A stretch of 64,000 nt of DNA from Phlyctochytrium arcticum (lineage: Eukaryota; Chytridiomycota; Chytridiomycetes; Chytridiales; Chytridiaceae), in the NCBI GenBank assembly GCA_025602905.1, contig JAHLKI010000007.1, positions 992,001-1,056,000 of the forward strand. The letters run 5' to 3'. A model generated the notes under the pieces. That model searched no databases. It saw only the letters and a list, made by a program, of their open reading frames with translations, and was not told where the DNA came from. Numbering within the stretch: the stretch's first letter is position 1; each line of letters begins with the position of its first letter. Both the position numbers and the translations under genes were made by a program. Positions 1-7,625 of this stretch are shown here, piece by piece.

Positions 1-57
1 GGCCCCAAAGCATCTTCTCGCAAAACCCGTTTCCTCAATCTCCGAAACTCGGATGCC

Positions 58-654
58 ATGGCATTTTTAAGTGGTTCTGGACTAAATCGTATGTCGCTCG
101 TAGACGCAACCGATTCCGTAAAATTTCCATATACCGAAAGCGAGTATATCGATATGTTACCTGAATTCGTGCATTTCTTCAAATCGTTGGATGAAATTAT
201 AAGTCGAATTTCCGCTAATGTTATTGACGCTTCCCGAAACTTGGATTTCTCGGTGCAACGCCAGCGGATTCCCGCCGAACAATTCGTGTGCTTCATGGGT
301 TCAGAAGAGTTTGCGCAACTTAATCGATTCTGTCCAGAGATTGCCGGAGAGATTTGTCAACGACTTACACCGTACGTGCAAGGATATCGTCCCGTTGAAT
401 TAGACCCTTCCATCGCTCCACTTGCTGTTCCTCGTTCTCTTTTTCCGGAACAACAGGAACCCTTACTTGCTATCGAGGCACCAAAGCAGAAAAGGAAGTA
501 TAACATCAAGAAAAAAGATGCCAATGAACCTCCTCGTCAGAAAAGAAAGTACACGCGAAAGGCTAAAGTCGCCGAAGCCTCCGAAGCCTCTGGAGAGTTA
601 CCGCCGGTGCAAAACCTTTCTGAAGAATTCGTCGAAGATTCGGAGGAAAATTAA
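58..654 (+). CDS. uncharacterised protein of the integrated PLV-type element, basic C-terminus
   Basis: A 198-residue ORF at the left edge of the viral block. I recognise no family. The first 120 residues look globular. The tail (about residues 143-170) is lysine/arginine rich and holds two copies of a KRKY-type motif (QKRKYNIKKK and QKRKYTRK), followed by an acidic end. Such a basic tail would suit a DNA-binding or virion-core protein, but that is inference. The segment encoding EASEASGEL (571-597) is the coding version of the GGAGGCT-type repeat found elsewhere in the element. The ATG at 58 is the first in the frame, but the window begins only 57 bases upstream, so an earlier start cannot be excluded. 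Confidence 0.6.
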   Translation: MAFLSGSGLNRMSLVDATDSVKFPYTESEYIDMLPEFVHFFKSLDEIISRISANVIDASRNLDFSVQRQRIPAEQFVCFMGSEEFAQLNRFCPEIAGEICQRLTPYVQGYRPVELDPSIAPLAVPRSLFPEQQEPLLAIEAPKQKRKYNIKKKDANEPPRQKRKYTRKAKVAEASEASGELPPVQNLSEEFVEDSEEN

Positions 655-796
655 GACCGCAATTACCGCACTTTGTTCATAGCATTGTTTTTAGTATAGT
701 CGTTGTTAGCAAAAGTTTGTTAAAATCTCATAGCACCGTATGTGGTATAGTTTCTCCATTGGTTAAAAAATATATGCGGTCATAAAATCTTTAAGG
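655..796. other. AT-rich spacer between converging viral genes
   Basis: This 142-base spacer separates the stop codons of two convergent genes. It is AT-rich and has no clear hairpin or ORF. Nothing else is visible in it. Confidence 0.5.
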
Positions 797-1093
797 TCAC
801 TGTCCAAAGGATGATACGTGCGCTGCAAACTTATCACCCTTGGTGTGTATATCTTCAATTTTACGCAATCCTAAATCAGCAAAATCGCTGGCTTCTTGAA
901 CTTTTCCCTTGATTTTGTCATTAAACAGGGTATCTTGCTGAACTCCTTTGTTTACATGTTGAATAAACCTGTTGGCTTTTCCAGCCGTTTTAATTGCATC
1001 ACCAAAAAAAGTTCGTGCTTTCTGTACATTCTGGGGTAGGTTTTTGTAAAATGTATTTGCTTTTGTTCTTACTTTCTGAAAGAAATTTGACAT
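797..1093 (-). CDS. small amphipathic virion-type protein (unassigned)
   Basis: A 98-residue ORF rich in Lys, Phe and Ala. It begins with an aromatic/basic segment (MSNFFQKVRTKANTFYKNL) and continues with helix-prone heptad-like stretches. It lies next to the capsid genes. Size, amphipathic N-terminus and location are reminiscent of small membrane-active or core proteins of adenovirus- and PLV-like virions (for example pVI-type proteins), but no diagnostic motif is visible, so that role is only a suggestion. It is transcribed divergently from the gene starting at 1142, with just 48 bases between the two ATGs. Confidence 0.5.
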   Translation of the reverse strand: MSNFFQKVRTKANTFYKNLPQNVQKARTFFGDAIKTAGKANRFIQHVNKGVQQDTLFNDKIKGKVQEASDFADLGLRKIEDIHTKGDKFAAHVSSFGQ

Positions 1094-1141
1094 GATTTCT
1101 TTTCTAGGTTTCTTATAAGCAGTTTATAGAAAAAAACCCAA
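1094..1141. promoter_or_regulatory. 48-bp divergent viral promoter region
   Basis: This 48-base spacer separates two divergent viral start codons. It contains TTATAAG and an A7 tract close to the plus-strand ATG. Both promoters must lie here or overlap the coding sequence, as in compact dsDNA viruses. No defined motif is proven. Confidence 0.4.
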
Positions 1142-2808
1142 ATGACGGCTGTTTTTAATGAAAGTTTGGCACTACCGACAAAGAGTCCATTGACCTCGTA
1201 TGAACCATCCATTCCCAATATCCAATCGCGCCAGTATGGATTTATTGCGTCGAAACCTGGCGAAACTTACAATCGGCAAATGCGCGAACCTTTTTTATAC
1301 CGAAAGGACAAGTTACTTCAGTAACGACAGATTTAAAGTATGTGCAAAATCCCAGGTTCACTGAACTAGAATATGTGACCAAAGTTGAAAAGGATGCTGT
1401 AGAAGCGTTTTTGGCTGTGGAGAAGGAGAAGGCTCATCAATTATACTTTGACGAACTGGATGAAGGCAATCTGTTGCCAAGGAGAAATAGGAAAATCGTG
1501 ATGCCTAGGTCAATTGGAGTTCAAACAAATTCTGACGGGACTGCAAATATATATCATCAGCCGGGCTACATCCGGCAACAAACTAATCAACAACTTGGAG
1601 ACCAAACAAAGGTTGTTGAACGTCCTACTGATTCTCGAAATCCTGATAAAGCCAATGTGGTGGAAAAGAACACTATTTTAGGTCAGAATCATACAGTCAA
1701 CTTGACCGACAAAGGAGCACAAACATCAACCGAAGTCGGGAGAATAGGTTCTACAAACAAGGTCGAAATCAAAAGTACAGATATCAGTCCTATTCAATTT
1801 CCGGCGGACAGCATGACAAAGGATTTTAGATATTCGCCCTTGAGAGACGTCAAGTATCCGTCTCCTACTGAATTCAAAATATTGAGCCCACAGAGTGATA
1901 AGTTTTTCTCTCCGTTGGAAGAAAGTAAGGATGAACTCGCATCAACTCCATACGAACCACCAAGTAAGCCCGAAAGTCGCAGTATTGGGACGTCTAACAC
2001 CGATTTAACTGCATCAGGTAAGCCCCAAAGCCGCAGTATTGGAACGTCAAGCAAACCACAAAAACGCAGCATTGGAATTTCAAGTAAGCCCCAAAATCGT
2101 AACATTGGAACATCAAGTGACGATTTACCAACAAGACCACCAAGTCGCAGTATTGGAACATCAAGCGATGACTTAAAACGCAGGTTTTCAAGAATTCCCA
2201 AGGAAAATAGTGAAAATGAGTTGCAAACACGTATGCACTTACTTAATGCACCTAGTATAATTTCACTTTTCGGTGAACAGACTCCAAATTACAAGGGGAA
2301 CAAAGAAGTTGTTGAGGATGAGTATGAGGCAGAACAACGATTGAAGTTACTGGGAGCACCATTTGTTCCGACTCATAAACCCAAATCACAGCCGCCATCT
2401 CCTCCATCTCCGCGTCAACCACCTCCTCCTTCTCCTCCACCGAATTCCCGTCGACGACCTCTCGGGGGTCAAGATCCAAAGGTCATGCGAACTTCTTTGG
2501 CGATAAGAAGAGGTTTGCTTAATCTACAGGTAGTTATTCCGCCTAATTATCCTCCGCCCTTGCTACCAAGTCCAACGCCAAGAGTAGGCTCAACACAACG
2601 CACGCGAACGCCATCACCGACAGCCACAGCCCCAGCGCCAATTATTTCAACAGTTTCATCTGCACAATCCTCGGGACAAGTCCCAAATCCGGCTACATCA
2701 TTAAGGCGAAAATCCCAGCCCAGACGTTCTGCCCGCTTCAATCCTTTAAATCGACCCAATTACAAAGAACCTGATAGACGTTCAAACAAAGGGTATGTAA
2801 AGAAATGA
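1142..2808 (+). pseudogene. frameshifted viral Pro/Ser-rich protein with SRSIGTSS repeats
   Basis: Two frames make up one gene-like unit. 1142-1324 encodes 60 residues and stops. The downstream frame (open through 1342-2808, 488 residues) stays open upstream across the stop of the first piece. The shift is best placed at the T6 run 1291-1296, a typical indel site. The long part has an acidic/basic start and four to five degenerate 12-18-residue repeats built on SRSIGTSS (about 1965-2180). It ends in a proline-rich tail with PPSPPSPRQPPPPSPPP. No known family is recognised; the position beside the capsid genes suggests a virion or assembly protein. If the T-run difference is a sequencing error, the gene is intact at about 550 residues. 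Confidence 0.55.
1965..2180 (+). repeat. degenerate coding repeats encoding (S)RSIGTSS
   Basis: Near-repeats encode SRSIGTSNTDL, SRSIGTSS, KRSIGISS, NRNIGTSSDDL and SRSIGTSSDDL, separated by KPQ or PPS linkers. The nucleotide units are also similar (AGYCGCAGTATTGGAAC core), so this looks like recent internal duplication within the ORF. Confidence 0.75.
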
Positions 2809-2839
2809 AATCCTAGAGCCCTTCCAAACTGTGGTTGGT

Positions 2840-2896
2840 GCAACGCTAGCGAGGCTACGGAGGCTACGGAGGCTACGGAGAGATTGCCAGCGTTGC
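2840..2896. terminator. stem-loop between convergent viral genes, loop made of GGAGGCTAC repeats
   Basis: The left arm GCAACGCTAGC (2840-2850) pairs with GCCAGCGTTGC (2886-2896) with one mismatch. The 35-base loop holds three tandem GAGGCTACG units. It sits between the stop codons of the plus-strand repeat protein (2808) and the minus-strand capsid gene (2998), so a transcription-end or 3'-processing role is plausible. That role is inference. Confidence 0.55.
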
Positions 2897-2997
2897 CCGT
2901 TCTAGATTTAGATTCTCATCATATATATTTTTGTGATTATAATCATCATAAAAACATACAACATTTACAAAGCCTGGTCGGGCGCCGCGAGAGAGGT

Positions 2998-4269
2998 TCA
3001 AATAATATCCACAGTGTTCCCTATCATGAGAGTCCTATGGTTAAATACAGTTGTGATAAGTGAAACGTTTGTTGAAGGTGGAGGATTAGAATGAGTTGTA
3101 ATCAATCTCATGTTACCATCCGTCCCGACAAGATTCAAAGCACTGCTGACGCTTTCGTCGGCGGATTGCCAAGAATATCGCATTGTGAAACGCTTTGAAT
3201 CAAATTTGGCGAAATCAACGTCTTCACTTTCATAATTTTCAGAGTCACTCATTGAAAGAGCACCCGAGATAATAGCATCCTCAACCTTAAAATCTTCAGT
3301 TAAAGGGAGAAGGTATTGACCAATTTGATACCTCCATGAAACCAAGTTGGCTTTGTCATAAATCAAACTTTTATCGCCCGTTGTTGTGCCGTATTTTGCA
3401 TCGTCACGGAATCTGTGCATAACCCCAACAATTCGTGAGTTCGATAAAGGCAAAATAAAATTGTTTTGACTGGAACCACTGCATGGATTGGTCGTTTGGA
3501 CTCCTTGGACATAATCCAACTCAAGATAGCGTCCTTTTCGAATTCTGTCCCAGGCAGCCGAAAGGAATTCACCTGATGGGGTAACCAATTGGCAAACCAT
3601 CCGTACGTCTTCTACCACAAAATAGCCGCCGTTTGGGGCATTGGTAACGGCTTGTTGAGGAGAGTTCAATGTCGCCGTGAAATCAATTGCTTGATTGGGG
3701 AGTAAGCAAAGAGGAATTGGATTTCCATTCACATTATTCAGCAATCCAAATCGCAAATGATGCCTTACAACTGCTGAACCTGAAGCATTCTTAATTGCAT
3801 CCGTATCTCCCGTGCCTTCTAATTGACGGAGGTACTTTTTTCGTGCAACACTTTCATAAGTGTATTGTTGGGACAAATGCTCGGGATAGTCCGGATATTC
3901 TTCAGCAATCTTTCCAGAAACACGCAATGATACACTCTTGAAATGTGCCATTAGTCCAACATCAGAAGATGTAATACCGGTATTGACCGTGCCATCTGCA
4001 TTATAGTGAGTAACTCGGCAAGAAAGGTAAGACCTTTGTGGACGAAGGAATGATGAAGGTGAATCGATAACTATCTTGACGGGCGAACCGGCTGACCGTG
4101 AATCAAATCTATCTTTAATGGGACGAAATACAGCAACATTTGCACTTAACGCATCAGAATGCATCGCAAATGCATTGCTTTGATATATCCAATTGGATGG
4201 AATAATTGGAAATGTGCTACCAGAAACTTCTGTATTAATTGACATTCGAGTTTTCTTATTGAATGTCAA
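2998..4269 (-). CDS. MCP: major capsid protein, PLV-type double jelly-roll
   Basis: This 423-residue ORF looks like the hexon-type major capsid protein of polinton-like viruses. The evidence is beta-rich composition, length and context with a penton-like gene and a packaging ATPase. The N-terminal half contains IVIDSPSSFLRPQRSYL and the middle contains LPNQAIDFTATL, stretches typical of strands in the first and second jelly-rolls. No transmembrane segment or signal is visible. The frame is intact. It lies downstream of the coiled-coil gene with a 23-base spacer and probably shares transcripts with it. Just upstream of its ATG (on its own strand) is a T9 tract. The family assignment rests on pattern and synteny; a structure-based comparison was not possible. 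Confidence 0.72.
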   Translation of the reverse strand: MTFNKKTRMSINTEVSGSTFPIIPSNWIYQSNAFAMHSDALSANVAVFRPIKDRFDSRSAGSPVKIVIDSPSSFLRPQRSYLSCRVTHYNADGTVNTGITSSDVGLMAHFKSVSLRVSGKIAEEYPDYPEHLSQQYTYESVARKKYLRQLEGTGDTDAIKNASGSAVVRHHLRFGLLNNVNGNPIPLCLLPNQAIDFTATLNSPQQAVTNAPNGGYFVVEDVRMVCQLVTPSGEFLSAAWDRIRKGRYLELDYVQGVQTTNPCSGSSQNNFILPLSNSRIVGVMHRFRDDAKYGTTTGDKSLIYDKANLVSWRYQIGQYLLPLTEDFKVEDAIISGALSMSDSENYESEDVDFAKFDSKRFTMRYSWQSADESVSSALNLVGTDGNMRLITTHSNPPPSTNVSLITTVFNHRTLMIGNTVDII

Positions 4270-4292
4270 CCAAAAAAAAATATTCAGCTTGC

Positions 4293-4811
4293 TTATTTCC
4301 GACCAAAAATAATATCATATGGATTTCTACCTTCCAAAGTATCAAATTCAACATAGGTCTGATTTGGTGCTGATTTTGGTAGAATTGCTGCAGGTTCATC
4401 ATCTCTTACCCGAGGAGTACGTATCGGTTTCTTGGGTGGTTCCGCTTGTCGAGTAGGAGCGCGAGCGTGCTTTTTCTTGGCTTCACGTTCTAATCTTTTT
4501 TTCTCCTTCTCTGCATCTAATAGTTTCTTTGCTTCTTCTAATCTCTTCTTTTCATCTTCAATTTTCTTCTCTTCTGACAACATTCGAAGACGGGCTGTTC
4601 GTTTTTCTCGGGCTGCATCCAGAGCCGCTTTCTGCTTTGCACTCATCTTTCTTTTTTGTGGGGTTCCGTTCTCGTTTTGCTGTAACCCTCCAGAGGCTAC
4701 GGAGGCTACGGAGGATTCTGAAGTGGTGTGCACACATTGTTCAGATGAGTGTACTGGTTCCGGTACGGAAACATCTGTTGCTGAATTATCGTTTGCGAAT
4801 CCTGAAGACAC
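4293..4811 (-). CDS. charged coiled-coil protein of the viral block
   Basis: A 172-residue ORF. An acidic/Ser-rich start is followed by a continuous Lys/Glu/Arg helix (about residues 55-120, with EEKKIEDEKKRLEEAKKLL-type heptads), then a basic Pro/Arg linker and a short conserved-looking end, NPYDIIFGRK. It lies between the two capsid genes in the same orientation. A scaffold, core or DNA-packaging role would fit but is not shown. The segment encoding SVASVASG (4689-4716) contains the GGAGGCTACGG repeat of this element in coding sequence. Confidence 0.6.
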   Translation of the reverse strand: MSSGFANDNSATDVSVPEPVHSSEQCVHTTSESSVASVASGGLQQNENGTPQKRKMSAKQKAALDAAREKRTARLRMLSEEKKIEDEKKRLEEAKKLLDAEKEKKRLEREAKKKHARAPTRQAEPPKKPIRTPRVRDDEPAAILPKSAPNQTYVEFDTLEGRNPYDIIFGRK

Positions 4812-4878
4812 TTAGTTTCTGCTAAAGTGTCGAGAAAAAAAAATTAAGATGCAATATATGCGCTTCGAGTTCGCGTAT

Positions 4879-5628
4879 TCAAACGATATCTGAAGGGTCA
4901 TCAAAAACTCCAATAATGACAACTATTGGGGCAGAGGTTCGCAATTGTTGCAAAGTTGCTGAATCCACGAGTTGAATGTCGATTGTATTTAGAGAAATCT
5001 CACCGCTCGTTGAAAACATTTTATCACTTGGATTTGTCCATGAAACAACATCATTATAGTTATCAGGCGATATACAAGCCAGAACAGTCATATCACTATT
5101 GATTCCGGAAACATACGTGATACCGTTTCCAGTTTGCAAAGTTCGCGACGTAAGTAGGATTGGTTGACTTGCGGAAAGATTGAGCGGATTCGCCATTGTG
5201 AAACTTGTACCAAATCCTGTTTCTGAACCTTTCATGATTCCAAGTTGTAAAGATGAAGTTGAACCTCTTGACCCGCCTAAAATCTTGAACTGTTTTGCGC
5301 CGCTTGTTGCGATGATTAAACGACGAGTAACTTCATTATATGCACACGTATAGGTTTGTGTCCCTACTGCGGTCAATGCAGCAGCAACCGCTCCGGTGAT
5401 AGAAGAAGAATGATAAGTTCCCGTCGGAATTGTCGCCGTTCTAGGTGAGGAATCACCGGCTTCCGCAAACATAATCTTGTTGTTTGTCGTATTGGTTGAA
5501 TCCCAATTCTGAATAAAATTCACAGAAATAACTCGAAAGGCGTAAATGACTTGAGGAGGTTGGATAGAAAAGGTAGGATTGACATTATCACCAGTCATTC
5601 CAGTATTTAGGATATACTCTCTGTACAT
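4879..5628 (-). CDS. mCP: minor capsid (penton-type) protein
   Basis: A 249-residue intact ORF, almost entirely beta-strand type. It has the N-terminal pattern SIQPPQVIYAFRVISVNFIQN followed by a GTYHSSSITGAVAAAL segment. The size and order (penton, coiled-coil, major capsid on one strand; ATPase divergent) match the structural block of PLV/polinton-type viruses, where the penton is a single jelly-roll protein of about 250 residues. The C-terminus has a hydrophobic APIVVIIGVFDDPSDIV strand. Its start codon lies 70 bases from that of the ATPase, so the two probably share a divergent promoter. Confidence 0.68.
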   Translation of the reverse strand: MYREYILNTGMTGDNVNPTFSIQPPQVIYAFRVISVNFIQNWDSTNTTNNKIMFAEAGDSSPRTATIPTGTYHSSSITGAVAAALTAVGTQTYTCAYNEVTRRLIIATSGAKQFKILGGSRGSTSSLQLGIMKGSETGFGTSFTMANPLNLSASQPILLTSRTLQTGNGITYVSGINSDMTVLACISPDNYNDVVSWTNPSDKMFSTSGEISLNTIDIQLVDSATLQQLRTSAPIVVIIGVFDDPSDIV

Positions 5629-5698
5629 TGTATATTCTTTCTTTCTAATATATAATTAAGAAGAATAATATTGACTGCACCCCATAAACATTCACAAA
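5629..5698. promoter_or_regulatory. divergent promoter between penton and ATPase genes
   Basis: This 70-base, very AT-rich spacer contains TTCTTTCTTTC and TATATAATTAAG between two divergent viral start codons. It must hold or overlap both promoters. No exact element can be assigned. Confidence 0.45.
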
Positions 5699-6415
5699 GT
5701 GAAGATTCCCAAAGAAAATATGGTGCATATTGATGACAAAACCCCAGAGGGGTTCCCAAAGAAGTTCTTTTGTCTCTCCATAGTCGGCTCCTCGCGCTCT
5801 GGTAAAACAACTTGTAAGGTAAATTTCATTGAGCAACTTGCAGATACTTATCGCAATGTCTGCATATTTTCACCAAGCACCGAAGACCCAATTTGGTCAA
5901 GCCTTAAACGAAAAAAGAATGTATACATGTCACAATTAGTGTCCAACTATGTACTCTTTGCATTGTTCGAAAAGCAAAAAGACCTTTACAAAGCCGACAA
6001 GCAACACAATCATCTTTTGATTGTTGTTGATGATTATGGGATTCTTGCAAGACAGAGTGGAAATGACCCAAAGAAAGAGTTGAAAAAGGAGGAGGATGTC
6101 TCATCTGGCATTCGTGAGATGTTGGATACGTTGTACTCTCGCGGTAGGCATTTTGGTGCCTCTTTGATATGTTCTTTCCATAATACACTTCAGATGACAC
6201 CACTCCAACGCGTGAATAACACAAATGTCATTCTTTATCGACTAAATGCAAAGCAATATGAGAAAATTGCCCCAGAGTTGCGCTGCCACCTATCGGAGAG
6301 AGAATTTGTTAGCCTTGCGGATACTTCGACCAAAGAGCCTTATTCCTTTTTGTACGTGGATTTGAAAGCACACAAAAATGAGGACGGTTTTAAATTGGGC
6401 GGTCCTGTAGGCTAA
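5699..6415 (+). CDS. FtsK/HerA-type genome-packaging ATPase
   Basis: A 238-residue intact ORF. Walker A is GSSRSGKT (residues 30-37); Walker B is HLLIVVDD (about 105-112). A following segment, YSRGRHFGASLICSFHN, is the usual sensor/arginine region of A32-like packaging ATPases. Length matches the 200-270 residues of PLV, virophage and adintovirus packaging ATPases. It would pump the viral genome into the capsid made by the neighbouring MCP and penton. All catalytic residues are present, so this gene is not visibly decayed, unlike the fibre gene. The ATG at 5699 (MKIPKENMVH) is the first start after the divergent promoter; MVHID at residue 8 is an alternative. Confidence 0.88.
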   Translation: MKIPKENMVHIDDKTPEGFPKKFFCLSIVGSSRSGKTTCKVNFIEQLADTYRNVCIFSPSTEDPIWSSLKRKKNVYMSQLVSNYVLFALFEKQKDLYKADKQHNHLLIVVDDYGILARQSGNDPKKELKKEEDVSSGIREMLDTLYSRGRHFGASLICSFHNTLQMTPLQRVNNTNVILYRLNAKQYEKIAPELRCHLSEREFVSLADTSTKEPYSFLYVDLKAHKNEDGFKLGGPVG

Positions 6416-6425
6416 TAGAACCGCA

Positions 6426-6457
6426 ACCCTTTGGAGGCTAGCGAGGCTAGCAAGGGT
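6426..6457. terminator. stem-loop after the ATPase gene with GGAGGCTAGC repeats
   Basis: ACCCTT (6426-6431) pairs with AAGGGT (6452-6457). The loop holds two GAGGCTAGC units, including the palindrome GCTAGC. It begins 10 bases after the ATPase stop codon, the same position logic and repeat type as the hairpin at 2840-2896. A 3'-end signal is inferred. Confidence 0.5.
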
Positions 6458-6509
6458 GCCAATTTTCGCCGTCCTTGGTAAAGATTTTCCTGAGTAAGTA
6501 TTATATAGT

Positions 6510-7625
6510 ATGTCTAATATCAACTCACGAACGTCTAATGGAAGGCGACTTCTTGACAGAATTGATTTAGTAAGTCCAGAGATTTCTGGTAACGGTCTTA
6601 TTGGAAATGGGCAAGTAGACATTACCAGTTTCAAAAGTGCCAAGATTGATAAGATTAGCAACGAAAATGGATTGCTTCACGTCAACATGATAACAGCAAG
6701 CGAACCTCTTGTATCCAATCTCGAAAACGGGACAGCAAACGTCGAATTAAAGATTGATGAGAATCGTCTTCAGGTAGTGGAGGGAAATTTGACGACGTCT
6801 GATTTGAAAACCGTGGCTCCGATAGCCTACTCAAATTTGGAACATTCTGTCGCATTGAATTTTGATTCATCTTTATATCTAAATGAAGAAAATCAATTAT
6901 CGGTTGTCGAAGAAACGCCAAAGGTTAACTCACCGTTGTTCATCAATGACGACAATGAAGTGGAACTCAGATACGCTTCGCATTTCCGGGATGACGAAGG
7001 GTTGTTTGACCTTGATGGGTCGCTGCTTTCGAAGGGTCTTTCGCTCAAAATATCTGAACCTTTCGAATTTGATACCTTTAACAGCCATAAGTTATCGATA
7101 AAAACTGACAATTCACTTGAAATTGATGGAGGCGAGTTGAAAGTGGTGGAAAAAGATTATGAATTTCCCTTGTATCGCGACGATAATACAGTTGGTGTTT
7201 CCATCAAAGAGCCGTTGTATCTTTCCCAAGATGTTATCTCACTGAATGCGCTAGAACCTTTCGGAACAAATGAAGACGGCGCGTTAAAACTGAACATTGA
7301 CGAAGAAACTCTCGAAATAAAAAGTAGTAAACTTATCGCAAAGAAACAGGACGCTACACAACTTTTTAAGGGTGCCGGTGCCATTTCGGTCTATAAAGAT
7401 GTCCTGGAATCAACTGATGGTGCGATTGTCAAATTAGATGTTGACCATGAAAATTTCCAGCAAACGGGAAATAAACTAGCATTCCGCTCGACGGGACTCG
7501 GCGAAATTCCTTTTGATTCAGGCTTGTCGTCACTGCGACGCTCGGATGCATTTGTTTACAATGAGACTTTTGCGCGAATTACAAGTCGAGCATGTGAAAT
7601 TGGCTTCGAATCTCAATCCAGATAA
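6510..7625 (+). CDS. fibre segment 1: shaft-like beta repeats
   Basis: This 371-residue frame has regularly spaced repeats in which two short hydrophobic strands flank an acidic turn (for example SLEIDGGELKVVE, LNEENQLSVVEE, LKIDENRLQVVEG). That is the pattern of adenovirus-like triple beta-spiral shafts. Its end (after about 7560) reads as unrelated sequence while the neighbouring frame takes over, which marks a frame break. Confidence 0.6.
   Translation: MSNINSRTSNGRRLLDRIDLVSPEISGNGLIGNGQVDITSFKSAKIDKISNENGLLHVNMITASEPLVSNLENGTANVELKIDENRLQVVEGNLTTSDLKTVAPIAYSNLEHSVALNFDSSLYLNEENQLSVVEETPKVNSPLFINDDNEVELRYASHFRDDEGLFDLDGSLLSKGLSLKISEPFEFDTFNSHKLSIKTDNSLEIDGGELKVVEKDYEFPLYRDDNTVGVSIKEPLYLSQDVISLNALEPFGTNEDGALKLNIDEETLEIKSSKLIAKKQDATQLFKGAGAISVYKDVLESTDGAIVKLDVDHENFQQTGNKLAFRSTGLGEIPFDSGLSSLRRSDAFVYNETFARITSRACEIGFESQSR

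Noticed and set aside
4432..4825. Plus-strand frames opposite the coiled-coil viral gene
   Set aside because: Phe/Ser-rich complements of a Lys/Glu-rich coiled coil, a standard shadow effect.
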